DNA of 64,000 bases. It comes from Hymenobacter sp. UV11. Its GTDB lineage: Bacteria > Bacteroidota > Bacteroidia > Cytophagales > Hymenobacteraceae. The translations under genes and the position numbers were made by a program. Below are positions 49,350 to 58,654 of the stretch, one piece after another. Under the pieces are notes generated by a model. That model searched no databases, was not told the origin of the DNA, and was given only the letters and a program-made list of their open reading frames with translations. How positions within the stretch are numbered: the stretch's first letter is position 1; every line of letters begins with the position of its first letter. The DNA is taken from the NCBI RefSeq assembly GCF_004684095.1, contig NZ_SRII01000004.1, positions 186,001-250,000 of the forward strand, written 5' to 3'.

Positions 49350-50003
49350 CTATTTGCCTTGCTGCTTCATGAATTGCGCCGCGCCGGGCAGGTGGGGTAG
49401 CAACAAGCCCAGCCCTATCACAATGACGAAGCAGACAAGCAACGGCACCAGCCAACTGCGCGGCTGAAACGCGTGCGTGCCCACGTAGCGCGGCCAAAAC
49501 CACAGGATGTACGCCAAAATGGCTGGTAGATTGAGCAGCGATACAAACAGAGGGCTCAACGTATACGATTTCATGAACTGGTTGACTATCACTGCCTCGC
49601 CAATCAGGTAGGCCAGCACAAACGCCACCAGTATCCAGATAGCCTTCGTGTTTTTCAGCCGGCGCATGTTGATAGCCAGCAGCACTGCCCCGGTAATAAT
49701 GGTGTTGAACAGCACCGAAAAAAGCACGATAACGCCTGGCGTGTACAGCACCGGCTGGTCGTCGGCGGGTAGGGCCGATGCCTCGGCTGGGATAGGCTGG
49801 CTGAGCTGCGCCGTGGCCGCCTGCTGCACCATTGCTTCGAGCTGCGGGCGCAGGGCCTCCTCCTCGGGGGCAGGCTGGCCCCGCTGCCGCAATTCGGCCA
49901 GCGCGGCCAGCACGGCCTCTTCGCGGTACTGCACATAGCCTGTCACGTATGCGCGCAGGTCAGCAGCAGTTTTGAGTGCCATCTTGGCCGCGTAATCTTC
50001 CAT
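49350..50003 (-). CDS. Membrane protein of unknown function
   Basis: 217 residues. The N-terminal 85 residues are soluble and helical, with an Ala/Gln/Glu-rich stretch (AALAELRQRGQPAPEEEALRPQLEAMVQQ). Four hydrophobic segments follow (about 88-110, 120-142, 150-170, 183-203). I do not recognise the family and see no catalytic motif. It starts at ATG 50003 and stands between a hairpin and the kynureninase gene on the same strand, 72 nt after the latter. Confidence 0.7.
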   Translation of the reverse strand: MEDYAAKMALKTAADLRAYVTGYVQYREEAVLAALAELRQRGQPAPEEEALRPQLEAMVQQAATAQLSQPIPAEASALPADDQPVLYTPGVIVLFSVLFNTIITGAVLLAINMRRLKNTKAIWILVAFVLAYLIGEAVIVNQFMKSYTLSPLFVSLLNLPAILAYILWFWPRYVGTHAFQPRSWLVPLLVCFVIVIGLGLLLPHLPGAAQFMKQQGK

Positions 50004-50075
50004 AATTAAACTCAGTAGGCAGTAAGTACTAAACAGTTAGCAAGTAGCAATTGATAGCCAGCTGCTCAGGGTTCA

Positions 50076-51353
50076 CTACGCACTGTAAAATTGTAAAAGC
50101 GCCGCGCCCACCCGGTATACGTCTTCAAACGAATTATACAGCGGTACGGGTGCAAGGCGGATGACATTCGGCTCGCGCCAGTCGGCCACTACTCCCCGCG
50201 CGGCCAGGTAGTCGAACAGCTCACGCCCGCGGTCGTGCACCAGCAGCGAGAGCTGGCAGCCGCGCTCGGCCGGGTTGGGGGGGGTAATAATTTCGAGCCG
50301 GCTGGTGGGTAAGCCGAGTTGATTGATAAGAAATTCGAGGTAGCCGGTTAGCTTCTCGCTCTTGGCCCGCAGGGCGCCTACCCCCCCCGCCCGGTCGAAG
50401 AGGTCGAGGTTGACGCGGTGCACGGCCATGGGCAGCACCTGCCCGCACGAAAGCTGCCAGCCCGCCGCGCCCGCCGCCGGCCGGAAGCCTTTCTTCATCT
50501 GGAAGCGCTCGGCCGGGTCGTTGCCCCACCAGCCGGCCAGCCGCAGCAAATCGGGCTGGTGCGCAAAGCGCTCGTGAATAAATACGCCCGACGTGCCGCC
50601 CGGCCCCGAGTTGAGGTACTTGTAGGTGCACCAACAGGCAAAGTCCACGTCCCAGTCATGCAGGTGCAGCACCACGTTGCCGGCCGCGTGGGCCAGGTCG
50701 AAGCCCACCTTGGCGCCCACCGCGTGCCCCGCCCGCGTGATGGCCGCCATATCAAACACCTGCCCCGTGTAGTAATTGATACCCCCAAAAATAACTGTAG
50801 CCAGCGAGTCGCCCAGCTCCGCTATTTTGGCGGCAATGTCTTCCGTGCGCAGGGTGTGCTCGCCGGGCCGGGGCTGCATCTCCACAATAGCCTCGGCCGG
50901 GTCGAGGCCGTGCAGGCGGGCCTGGGTTTCGAGCGCGTACTGGTCGGAGGGGAAGGCGCCGCCTTCCATCAGCACCTTGTAGCGGGTGGCGGTAGGCTGG
51001 TAAAAAGAAATAAGCAGCAGGTGCAGATTCACCGTTAGCGTGTTCATTATCACCACTTCCAGCGGCTGGGCGCCCACTACGCGGGCCGCGGATGCCGCCA
51101 GGCTGTCCTGGTAATACATCCAGGGCGACTCGCCGTGAAAGTGGCCCTCCACCGCCTTGGTTTCCCAGGCCTGAAACTCGGCCTCCACGGCGGCGCGGGC
51201 GGCGCGGGGCAGCAGCCCCAGCGAGTTGCCGCAGAAATACGCCACCGGCTGCCCATCGGGCCCCGGCGGAAAGTGGAACTCGTGGCGGAACGCTTTCAGC
51301 GGGTCGGCCGCATCCTGGGCAGTGGCAAAATCGGGCGAGGCATCGTAGGCCAT
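50076..51353 (-). CDS. kynU: Kynureninase
   Basis: 425 residues, PLP fold type I. Blocks include VAYFCGNSLGLLPRAA, the PLP-phosphate region MNTLTVNLHLLL, GFDLAHAAGNV, the lysine motif CWCTYKYLNSGPGG, and the C-terminal RGVVADWREPNVIRLAPVPLYNSFEDV. It cleaves L-kynurenine or 3-hydroxykynurenine to (3-hydroxy)anthranilate and alanine. No other kynurenine-pathway gene is seen nearby, so its route (tryptophan breakdown or de novo NAD) is open. ATG 51353 matches the family; the frame upstream is spurious. Confidence 0.95.
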   Translation of the reverse strand: MAYDASPDFATAQDAADPLKAFRHEFHFPPGPDGQPVAYFCGNSLGLLPRAARAAVEAEFQAWETKAVEGHFHGESPWMYYQDSLAASAARVVGAQPLEVVIMNTLTVNLHLLLISFYQPTATRYKVLMEGGAFPSDQYALETQARLHGLDPAEAIVEMQPRPGEHTLRTEDIAAKIAELGDSLATVIFGGINYYTGQVFDMAAITRAGHAVGAKVGFDLAHAAGNVVLHLHDWDVDFACWCTYKYLNSGPGGTSGVFIHERFAHQPDLLRLAGWWGNDPAERFQMKKGFRPAAGAAGWQLSCGQVLPMAVHRVNLDLFDRAGGVGALRAKSEKLTGYLEFLINQLGLPTSRLEIITPPNPAERGCQLSLLVHDRGRELFDYLAARGVVADWREPNVIRLAPVPLYNSFEDVYRVGAALLQFYSA

Positions 51354-51405
51354 AAGGGGTGGGGTAGGGAGGAGCATTCTGCAAAAATCGGCAGAAATAA
51401 CCGGC

Positions 51406-53100
51406 TTAGCGCACACTATCGGCCGGCGGGGGGGGTAGGCGGAAAATATCGAACACCCGCCGGCCTTCTTTACCCACCCGCAGCCCGTATACGGGCGCGC
51501 CGTAGGGGTAGGGCCGCCAGTGAAAGCGATACGTAGTGAGCAGGTAATCTGCCGGGCCCGCATCGAGCACAATGGTCAGGCGAGCCTGCTCGGCGAGCGT
51601 GAGGAGATAAGAATTCATGAGCGCCGCATACTCATTGTTGCCGGTTACCCGGATATGGGGTCGCGCGTCGTGCTGCACTATCCACTCCAGTCCTTTTCGA
51701 AAGCTAAGATTCCAGTAGTCATATTCGTAGCGTAGCTCGGGGTGCGTGCCAGCAAAGGCATTGAAATACAAGCATTCGAGTGGATGTAAGCTAATCATCT
51801 CGCGGCCAATAACTACCAGGTTAACGGCCATCCCTACCCCCATTGCCAACGGCCAACTGGCCCGAAGCGCCAGCCAGGACGGCTGCCAGCGCCACGCCGC
51901 TACTAGCCCACGCAGGGCCAGCAGTAGCAGCGGCGGGTACACAAAGTACAGTTGCCGCCAGCCATCGTACAGCACCGAATGCAGCACAATTACCGCCAGC
52001 AGCGGCCCCAGGCCCAGCGCCCAAAATAGCAGGTCCTGCCACTCGCCATCGCCGGCATACAGGTGCCAGCTCCGCCGGACCAGTTGCCGCACCAGCAGCC
52101 CCAGGCTCAGGAGCAGCCCTGCCAAGTACAGCAGCGGAATGGTAATGCCCAGCCAAACCGGCGCGTAGCTCCAGGGCAGTAGCCGCACGGTGGGAATAAT
52201 GCGCCCTTGGTGCAGAATGGGATAGTCCCAGTGGTAGCGGCTCATGCTGGTAAAAACCCAGGTAAAGCGAGCCCAGGGCGCCGCCCATAGGTAGGGCCAG
52301 AAAGCCACCGTAGCCAGCACCAGTAAGGTAGCATAGAGGGTTACCGCCCGGCCCACGCGCTGCCTGGTGTAGTTGCCGCTCATCGCCCGCAGGGCCAATA
52401 GTCCCAGGGTGCAGGCCGGTAGCACCACGCCTACCACTCGCACATCAATGGCCACCGCGCAGGCTAGCGCGTGCGCCACTGCCACGCTGGCGCGCGGCCG
52501 GCGCACGAGTGCAACCGCCGTAGCCATAGCTACCAGGCAGCAAGCCAAAAAAACGCCATCCTTGGTGTTGTAAAAAAAATCGGCAAACTGCCGCGGGCTA
52601 AGCACCAGCAGCAGCGCGCCCAGCAGGCCTGCCCGCCAGCTGCCCAGTCGCTGGGTAGCCAGCCAGTAAAAAGCCACTAGGCCCGCAAAACATACCAGAA
52701 AGACGCAAGTATGCCGCAAACGCAAAACGTCTTGCATCTGCGTATAGCCGCTGGCCTTCTCAATGAGGGTCATGGGCAACTCAAAGGCTACGCCATAGTC
52801 GCGGTCGCGGTAGTAAGCCAGCTGCGAGTTGCGGGGCAACGCCGCCAGCCAGGCCACCGACCGTGCCGGCCGCCACGGGGGCGGCACCAGTTGGTAGAGA
52901 TAAAACAGCGAAATCTGGCCCGATTCGCGGCACGCAACTTCGTCGCCAAACGACCCATAGTCGCGCACAATGCTAAGCCCGCCAACCAACAGCAAGCTGA
53001 AAAACACCCCTACAATTGCCCGCCGGTAGCGGTCGGGCAACAGGCGAACCAGCCACAAAGAAGCTTTTGAGCTAGCTAAAGGGTGCGCGCTGGTTTCCAA
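51406..53100 (-). CDS. Polytopic membrane glycosyltransferase-like protein (GT39/ArnT-like)
   Basis: 564 residues with about ten to twelve hydrophobic helices. The first extracytoplasmic loop holds an acidic pair near VRDYGSFGDEVACRESG, the place of the catalytic Asp/Glu in GT-C enzymes, and RQFADFFYNTKDGVFLACC resembles the second loop motif. The last 110 residues are soluble. It probably transfers a lipid-linked sugar to an envelope acceptor; the precise substrate is unknown. The only start is a TTG at 53100, one base after the stop codon of the thiolase gene, so both are likely on one transcript despite unrelated roles. Confidence 0.75.
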   Translation of the reverse strand: METSAHPLASSKASLWLVRLLPDRYRRAIVGVFFSLLLVGGLSIVRDYGSFGDEVACRESGQISLFYLYQLVPPPWRPARSVAWLAALPRNSQLAYYRDRDYGVAFELPMTLIEKASGYTQMQDVLRLRHTCVFLVCFAGLVAFYWLATQRLGSWRAGLLGALLLVLSPRQFADFFYNTKDGVFLACCLVAMATAVALVRRPRASVAVAHALACAVAIDVRVVGVVLPACTLGLLALRAMSGNYTRQRVGRAVTLYATLLVLATVAFWPYLWAAPWARFTWVFTSMSRYHWDYPILHQGRIIPTVRLLPWSYAPVWLGITIPLLYLAGLLLSLGLLVRQLVRRSWHLYAGDGEWQDLLFWALGLGPLLAVIVLHSVLYDGWRQLYFVYPPLLLLALRGLVAAWRWQPSWLALRASWPLAMGVGMAVNLVVIGREMISLHPLECLYFNAFAGTHPELRYEYDYWNLSFRKGLEWIVQHDARPHIRVTGNNEYAALMNSYLLTLAEQARLTIVLDAGPADYLLTTYRFHWRPYPYGAPVYGLRVGKEGRRVFDIFRLPPPPADSVR

Positions 53101-53101
53101 A

Positions 53102-54304
53102 CTACACTTTCTCCACTATCATGGCTACGCCCTGGCCCACGCCTACGCACATGGCTACCAGGCCATAGCGCACGCCCTCGCGGCGCTGCATCTCGTGCAC
53201 CAGCGTAGCTACAATGCGTGCGCCGCTGGAGCCCAGCGGGTGGCCCATCGCAATGGAGCCGCCGTTCACATTTAGCTTGGCTACGTCAACGCCCAGCTCG
53301 CGCACCACGGCCACACTCTGCGAGGCAAAGGCTTCGTTGATTTCGAGCAGGTCCATGTCGTCCAGGGTAAGCTTGGCGCGCTCCAGCGCCTTGCGGATGG
53401 CCGGCACCGGGCCCATGCCCATAATGGAGGGGTCAACGCCCGCCACGGCCGACGAGACAATGCGCGCCATGGGCTTGAGGTTGTAGCGCGCCAGGGCGTC
53501 GTCGCTCACCAGCAGGGCGGCGGCGGCACCGTCGTTGATGCCCGCCGAGTTGCCAGCCGTCACGGTGCCGCCATCGGGCTGAAAGGCCGGCTTGAGGGTC
53601 GCTAGCTTTTCGAGAGTCGATACGCGGGGCTGCTCGTCGGTGTCAAATAGGGCCGTGTCGCCCTTGGGCTGGGGTAGGAACACCGGCACCAACTCCTTGC
53701 GAAAGCGGCCTTTTTCGGCGGCGCGGTGGTACTTGCGCTGGCTTTCGAAGGCAAAAAAATCCTGGTCCTCGCGGCTGATGTTGTACTGCTTGGCCACGTT
53801 TTCGGCCGTGTCGCCCATGGTATAGGGGTAGTGCTCGCGGGCCAGGCGCTGGTTCACGAAGCGCCAGCCCAGCGTGGTGTCGTGGGCCATAAAGTCGCGG
53901 GCAAAAGCCGTCGACGACTTGGCCATCACGAAGGGCGCACGGGTCATGCTTTCGGCCCCGCCGGCCAGGTACACATCGCCCTCGCCGCACTTGATGGCGT
54001 GAAACGCGTCGATAATACTTTGCAGGCCACTGGCGCACAGCCGGTTAACGGTGCTGCCAGGTACCGTTACGGGCAGGCCGGCCAGCAGGGAGGCCATGCG
54101 GGCCACATTGCGGTTATCCTCGCCACTCTGGTTGGCGGCGCCCATAATGACGTCTTCGACCGCGTTTTTGTCCAGGCTGGGGTTGCGGCGCAGCAGCTCG
54201 CGGAGCACGAGCGCGGCCAGGTCGTCGGGGCGAACGCTGCTGAGCGCGCCGCCAAATTTTCCAATCGGGGTGCGCACGGCATCCACGATATACGCATTGG
54301 GCAT
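53102..54304 (-). CDS. Acetyl-CoA C-acyltransferase (thiolase)
   Basis: 400 residues. The nucleophilic Cys is in NRLCASGLQSI, the catalytic His in GGSIAMGHPLGSSGA and the second Cys in MCVGVGQGVAMI. GEDNRNVARMASLLAGLPVTVPGSTVNRLC resembles beta-ketoadipyl-CoA/PaaJ-like and FadA-like thiolases. It cleaves or forms 3-oxoacyl-CoA; beta-oxidation or aromatic degradation is possible. No other fatty-acid or phenylacetate gene is near. ATG 54304; divergent from the DUF4293 gene. Confidence 0.92.
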   Translation of the reverse strand: MPNAYIVDAVRTPIGKFGGALSSVRPDDLAALVLRELLRRNPSLDKNAVEDVIMGAANQSGEDNRNVARMASLLAGLPVTVPGSTVNRLCASGLQSIIDAFHAIKCGEGDVYLAGGAESMTRAPFVMAKSSTAFARDFMAHDTTLGWRFVNQRLAREHYPYTMGDTAENVAKQYNISREDQDFFAFESQRKYHRAAEKGRFRKELVPVFLPQPKGDTALFDTDEQPRVSTLEKLATLKPAFQPDGGTVTAGNSAGINDGAAAALLVSDDALARYNLKPMARIVSSAVAGVDPSIMGMGPVPAIRKALERAKLTLDDMDLLEINEAFASQSVAVVRELGVDVAKLNVNGGSIAMGHPLGSSGARIVATLVHEMQRREGVRYGLVAMCVGVGQGVAMIVEKV

Positions 54305-54347
54305 TCTACTGTATCGTTGGGGCGAAGCGAGTCCGCCGGTTGAGGGC

Positions 54348-54355
54348 TAATTTTG
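54348..54355 (+). promoter_or_regulatory. -7 box (TAATTTTG) of the DUF4293 gene
   Basis: TAATTTTG matches TAnnTTTG, 45 nt before the ATG at 54401. Confidence 0.45.
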
Positions 54356-54400
54356 GCCTGGCTACGCACGTTGGCGCGGGCCTTTATCACAACCGCAAAG

Positions 54401-54877
54401 ATGATACAAAGAATTCAAAGCGTTTTCCTTTTACTAGTGGCGCTGTGCATGCTCAGTATGCTGGCTCTACCCCTGTGGTACAAAGTCGATGGCCTCACCC
54501 ATCAGGAGCTCACCCTCACCGCCTTTGGCTTCAGCGCCGCCAACATGGCCAAGCCCGCCTCGGCGGGCGCGGTGTGGGTAATCGCGGTGCTGGCCGTGGC
54601 CTCGGCGGCCCTGGCGGCCTACGAAATTTTTCAGTTTACTAATCGTTTCAAGCAGCTTAAGCTGGGGGCAGCCAACATTTTGCTCATCATTGCCACGTTT
54701 GGGGCGGCTTTTTACTTCTCTAACCAGGGCGAAACCTTCCTCAATCCTAAGCTCGAAGGTAAGTTTGAGCCCGCCTTCTACCTGCCTACCCTGGCCCTGT
54801 TGCTCAACCTGCTGGCCACCCGCTTCATTCGCCGCGACGAGCAATTTGTGCGCCGCAACTACGACCGCCTGCGGTAG
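54401..54877 (+). CDS. DUF4293 family membrane protein
   Basis: 158 residues. It begins MIQRIQSVFLLLVALCMLSML, the diagnostic DUF4293 start, and has four hydrophobic segments. The end is RFIRRDEQFVRRNYDRLR, a basic tail also typical of the family (I-R-R-D-E-x-L-V-R). The family is restricted to Bacteroidota and has no known function. ATG 54401 is the family start; upstream codons are excluded. Confidence 0.9.
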   Translation: MIQRIQSVFLLLVALCMLSMLALPLWYKVDGLTHQELTLTAFGFSAANMAKPASAGAVWVIAVLAVASAALAAYEIFQFTNRFKQLKLGAANILLIIATFGAAFYFSNQGETFLNPKLEGKFEPAFYLPTLALLLNLLATRFIRRDEQFVRRNYDRLR

Positions 54878-54905
54878 CTGCTGCTGCCTAAAAACAGCTT
54901 ACAAC

Positions 54906-54940
54906 AAAAAGCCCCGGCTGCTCCTGGCGGCCGGGGTTTT
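54906..54940 (+). terminator. Probable terminator after DUF4293
   Basis: CCCCGGC (54912-54918) pairs with GCCGGGG (54930-54936), flanked by A5 and T4. It lies between convergent genes and could serve both. Confidence 0.6.
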
Positions 54941-54967
54941 CCATGAGGTGTGAAAGAGGTAGTTTGG

Positions 54968-56008
54968 TTAATTCTGGGGCTGGCCAATGAGCTGGCGCAG
55001 CGTGCGCACGCTGGAAGGAAATTGCAGCGCCTTGTACACGCGCTCAAAGTTTTGCGGGTCGCTGACGTGGGTGTAGCCAAAGCGGCCCAGCTCAATGCGC
55101 GACTCGTCGTGGGTGAAGGTTTTGACTAGCTCGGCTAGCTCGTCGGCGCGCAGGCTGCTTTCGGCGAGCGCATCAGTGGCCGCGCGCAGCCGCTCGGCAT
55201 CGGTAGTGTATTGGCGTAAGTCCTGAGTCAGCTCAGCCACGTCGGCCGGGGCGAGGGGGGGTAGGCCGGCGGCGCCAGCTGGCGCCGGGTAGCTACCATC
55301 GTTGGGGTAGGTACCGGGGGTGTTGTTGTAAGTGCCCTGACCGTTATTCTGGTCATAGCCGCCTGGCTGCGCCGGGGCTATGTAGCCCCCTTGCTGGTTG
55401 GGCGCCGGTGCCGGGTAACTATTAGGTTGATTGCCGCCGGGATAGGTGGCGCGCGGGTTGTAGCCACCCTGGCCGGGCGCCGGAGCCTGGCCTTGGCCGT
55501 AATAGCCGCCCTGGCTCTGGGCAGGAGCTTGATTCTGACCGTAGTAACCGCCGCCTGGCTGACCTTGGCCGTAGTAGCCACCTTGTTGGCCCTGGCCATA
55601 ATAGCCACCTTGGCCCTGCCCGTAGTAGCCGCCTTGGTTACCGTAGCCGTAGCCCGGCTGGCCAATGGGCCCTATGGCTACCTGGCGCAGCTGCGGGCCG
55701 TAGGGACTCAGCAACAACACGTAGCTCGTTTCTACGCCCGGCTGCAGCCACATGCTGGTGCGGATGCGCATTGGCGGGCCGTACCCGGTAGGCACGCTAA
55801 TCTCGGCCCAGTGCCGGCCGGGCACCAGCAGCCCCACCCTAATCTGGCGGGCCACTGGGTTGGTTAGCAGCCGCCCATCCAGCACCAGGCTGAAGGGCTG
55901 GCCCTGCTCGGCCGTGATGGTGAGGTTGGCGGGCGGCGCCGCCACCGCCGGGGCAGCTATCACCCAGGCCAACAGTGTCGAAGCAGCCACCACAAGAAAG
56001 GTTTTCAT
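54968..56008 (-). CDS. Secreted DUF4476 protein with Gly/Tyr/Gln-rich low-complexity centre
   Basis: 346 residues. A signal peptide (ending near AVAA) leads to a beta-rich region (residues 27-117; [28 protein letters not shown]). Residues about 118-255 are low-complexity, with at least five near-repeats of GGYYGQGQ and then Pro/Asn/Gln-rich sequence. The C-terminal DUF4476 domain ([16 protein letters not shown]..., [34 protein letters not shown]) is helical, as in many Bacteroidota secreted proteins. Function is unknown. The centre resembles prion-like or adhesive sequences. ATG 56008. Confidence 0.85.
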   Translation of the reverse strand: MKTFLVVAASTLLAWVIAAPAVAAPPANLTITAEQGQPFSLVLDGRLLTNPVARQIRVGLLVPGRHWAEISVPTGYGPPMRIRTSMWLQPGVETSYVLLLSPYGPQLRQVAIGPIGQPGYGYGNQGGYYGQGQGGYYGQGQQGGYYGQGQPGGGYYGQNQAPAQSQGGYYGQGQAPAPGQGGYNPRATYPGGNQPNSYPAPAPNQQGGYIAPAQPGGYDQNNGQGTYNNTPGTYPNDGSYPAPAGAAGLPPLAPADVAELTQDLRQYTTDAERLRAATDALAESSLRADELAELVKTFTHDESRIELGRFGYTHVSDPQNFERVYKALQFPSSVRTLRQLIGQPQN

Positions 56009-56080
56009 GATGAGAAAGTGAAGCGCCAACCAGGAATTCTACCAGCGTACCTAGCCCATAATCCAAAGGCGTGCCAATAA

Positions 56081-56110
56081 AAAAGGCCTCCCATGCGGGA
56101 GGCCTTCTTC
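56081..56110 (-). terminator. Terminator of the PorE-like gene
   Basis: Stem AAGGCCTCCC/GGGAGGCCTT (56083-56092, 56097-56106) with a 4-nt loop and an A run on the left that reads as U run for the minus-strand gene ending at 56137. Confidence 0.85.
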
Positions 56111-56136
56111 AAGCTAGCAGAGGGGGTAGGGCAGCG

Positions 56137-58083
56137 CTACTTGTCAATGCGCGTCACCTTAAACTCGGTGCGGCGGTTACGCTGGTACTCTTCCTCCGTT
56201 TTGGCGTCTTTCACAATGGGGCGGCTTTCGCCGTAGCCCTTGGCCGTGATGCGGCGCTTATCAATGCCTTTACTTACAATGTAAGCCACGGCCGCCTCGG
56301 CGCGCTGCTGGCTCAGCTTCAGGTTATAAGCGTCTTTGCCGCGCTGGTCGGTGTGCGAGCTCAGCTCGATGTTGATTTTCGGATTATCCTGCAAGGTCTG
56401 CACCAGCGTATCGAGGCGGATGGCCGCGTCGGGGCGAATGTTGTACTTGTCGTAATCGTAGAAAATGTCCTTCACCTCGATGGCCCGGTTCACCACTATC
56501 TTATTGAGCACTAGGGTCACGGGTAGCCGGATGTCGTTTTGCTGCTCTGGCAGCTGGTCCTGGGTGGGGTAGCGGCCTACGGTGCTCACGCTGGCGCGGG
56601 CCGTAAAGTCGCCGGGGCGGTCGGTGAGCAGCGCGTAGGTCTGGGCCGAGTCGAGCTTGGTCGAGAACTTGCCTTCCGCGTTGGTCAGCACGTCTTGCTT
56701 CTGGCCGCTGCCGCTCGTGATAGTCACCGTTTCGTTGGGCACTACCTTGTTGGTGCCGGCCTTCGTATCACGTTCTAGCACTGTGCCATCGACGTAGAAC
56801 GTGACCAGCTTACGGTTCTTTTTCTTGAACGTGTACAGGTCGTCCGAGCCCTTGCCGCCCTCGCGGTTGGAAGAGAAAACGCCCGTGCCCGGTCCCGTGA
56901 AGAAGGGCGCGAAGTCGTCGGACGGGCCATTCACGCCCGGCCCCAGGTTCACCGGCTTGCCGTCTTTCACCTGAAAAATATCGAGCTTGCCGTAGCCCGG
57001 CCAGCCATCGGAGGAAAAGTACAGCGAGCCATCGGGTGCTACCCCCGGAAAGTTGTCGTTGCCCACCGAGTTGATGGTTTCGCCCAGGTTCTCAGCCGGC
57101 GAGAAGCGGCCATTCGGCCCCAGCGTGGCCTTAAACAGGTCGTTGCCGCCCTGCCCGCCCTTGCGCCCCGAGGCAAAGTAGAGCGTAGTGCCATCGGGCG
57201 CAAAAACGGGCGCGAAATCGTCGGCCGTGCGGTCGTTGATATTGGCCAGCACCGGCTCGACCCAGGCGCCGTTGCGATAGTACGAAATCCACAAGTCAAC
57301 GCTGCGGTAGCCTTTTTTTGAGCCATCGTTCGAGCGGGCAAATACCATCGTTTTGCCGTCGGCCGTGTAGGTAGCGCTGGCTTGTAGCTCTTTATCGTTG
57401 TTAAACAGCGCTTCCAGCTTGCGCGGGGTGCCGCCGGTCATGGCCGCCGGGTCGTCAAACTTCTGGGCGTAGAGCGCCGTGTAGCGCTCGCCGTTGCCGG
57501 GGTAGGGCTTGCCGTCGCGGCCCGAGGCAAACACCAATTCGCCGCTATTCGGCATCCGCGCCGCCGAAAAATCAGAGTTGGGCGAGTTCACCGCGTCGAG
57601 CGGGGCTACGTCGTAGCTGGCATTGGCGCTGGCCAGGGCCTTGCTGGCAGTTGCGCTGCGGGCTTCGGCATCGGCGTGGGCGGCCAGGGTGCGGTTGGTG
57701 CCGCTTTGGGCGTAAGCGGTGAAGCGTGTGGCAGCCTCGTCAAACTTGCCGCCGGCGCGCAGCGCCTCGGCGTAGCGGTAATCCAAGTCAGCGTTGCGGG
57801 CGTTGCCATCGAGGGCGGCCTTGTAGTAAGGCTCGGCCTGGTCGAGGCGGTTGGACAAGCGGTAAGACTCGCCCAGTCGAAAATTGGCCAGGGCCGCGCC
57901 CTTGCCTTTGGTGGCATCGGCCTTGTAGAGCGGAATGGCTGCCTCGTATTCACCGCGCAAGAAGCGCTTGTCGGCCTTGCTGAGCTTGCCCGACGAGGCG
58001 CAGCCGCTGAGGGCTACGGCCGGGCCGGCAGCCCCGATAAGTACGTATTTTCTGAAGGACGAGTAACGAATGGGGAGAGCCAT
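56137..58083 (-). CDS. PorE-like outer-membrane lipoprotein (TPR + PD40 propeller + OmpA domain)
   Basis: 648 residues. The lipobox is L-S-G-C at C28. TPR-like helices (34-150) are followed by a PD40/WD40-like propeller (about 165-400; repeated FAPVFAPDGTTLYFASGRKGG type blades), a carboxypeptidase-regulatory-like beta domain (about 420-520) and an OmpA-C peptidoglycan-binding domain (about 535-648; FYDYDKYNIRPDA, SSHTDQRGKDAYNLKLSQQRAEAAVAYI). This order is that of PorE, a component of the type IX secretion system, which fits the T9SS cargo in this window. Related OmpA-family paralogues exist, so PorE identity is likely but not certain. Confidence 0.85.
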   Translation of the reverse strand: MALPIRYSSFRKYVLIGAAGPAVALSGCASSGKLSKADKRFLRGEYEAAIPLYKADATKGKGAALANFRLGESYRLSNRLDQAEPYYKAALDGNARNADLDYRYAEALRAGGKFDEAATRFTAYAQSGTNRTLAAHADAEARSATASKALASANASYDVAPLDAVNSPNSDFSAARMPNSGELVFASGRDGKPYPGNGERYTALYAQKFDDPAAMTGGTPRKLEALFNNDKELQASATYTADGKTMVFARSNDGSKKGYRSVDLWISYYRNGAWVEPVLANINDRTADDFAPVFAPDGTTLYFASGRKGGQGGNDLFKATLGPNGRFSPAENLGETINSVGNDNFPGVAPDGSLYFSSDGWPGYGKLDIFQVKDGKPVNLGPGVNGPSDDFAPFFTGPGTGVFSSNREGGKGSDDLYTFKKKNRKLVTFYVDGTVLERDTKAGTNKVVPNETVTITSGSGQKQDVLTNAEGKFSTKLDSAQTYALLTDRPGDFTARASVSTVGRYPTQDQLPEQQNDIRLPVTLVLNKIVVNRAIEVKDIFYDYDKYNIRPDAAIRLDTLVQTLQDNPKINIELSSHTDQRGKDAYNLKLSQQRAEAAVAYIVSKGIDKRRITAKGYGESRPIVKDAKTEEEYQRNRRTEFKVTRIDK

Positions 58084-58165
58084 GCAGCCGAAAAAAGCAA
58101 GTCAATGGTTTAAGTAGGCAATAATACAACGGTTTGGGCTGGCTCATTAGTGCCGCCGCCGTAGC

Positions 58166-58654
58166 CTAACCCTTAAAATAGCCGGATAGCCAGGTTTGAC
58201 CGGCCGGCGCCGGCCAATGGTCGTCCAGTTCGCCCTTCGTCGTCACCGTATTATTGAAGTACAGCGTGTCGGGGCCTACCTGCCCAGCGGCGATGGCCGC
58301 GCGCAGCTCGCGGCGCGTCAGCATTTGCAGCTCGCCTTCGTTCAAAAAGGCCATCTGCGATTTTTCGAGCAGCCCTACCCCTAGCGTTTGCTCCAGCTCG
58401 CGCACGAAGCGCACCGAGGCGTCGATGGAGCAGCCGCTGGCACCGGCCGCCGCCTCATCGAGCCCAATCACCAAAAACTGCCGGTGCAGAAACTGCGCCG
58501 ACGCTAGCAATTGCTGCCCGTGGCTCGTCCACTCCTCGGCAAACGCGGCCAGGCGCGGCAGCAAACCTACTAGCTCGGCCTCCGTCAGCGGGCGGCTGGC
58601 TTGGTAAACCCACACGCGGGCGCGGGCGGGCAAGTTATCAAAAGCAACATTCAT
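58166..58654 (-). CDS. Conserved Bacteroidota protein of unknown function
   Basis: 162 residues, soluble. It starts MNVAFDNLPARARVWVYQASRPLTEAE and contains the strongly conserved ASGCSIDASVRFVREL block. As I recall, homologues are present across Bacteroidota and are often named ABC transporter ATPase, but there is no Walker A or signature motif here, so I do not use that name. Its ATG is directly adjacent to the arm of a family C repeat, which therefore forms its whole upstream region. It lies downstream of the Fe-S oxidoreductase genes on the same strand. Confidence 0.8.
   Translation of the reverse strand: MNVAFDNLPARARVWVYQASRPLTEAELVGLLPRLAAFAEEWTSHGQQLLASAQFLHRQFLVIGLDEAAAGASGCSIDASVRFVRELEQTLGVGLLEKSQMAFLNEGELQMLTRRELRAAIAAGQVGPDTLYFNNTVTTKGELDDHWPAPAGQTWLSGYFKG

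Noticed and set aside
55480..55640. Possible CRISPR-like or tandem DNA repeat
   Set aside because: The periodicity is the coding repeat GGYYGQGQ within the DUF4476 protein; units have no spacer structure.
58166..58654. ABC transporter ATPase label
   Set aside because: No Walker A, signature or Walker B motif is present in the 162 residues.
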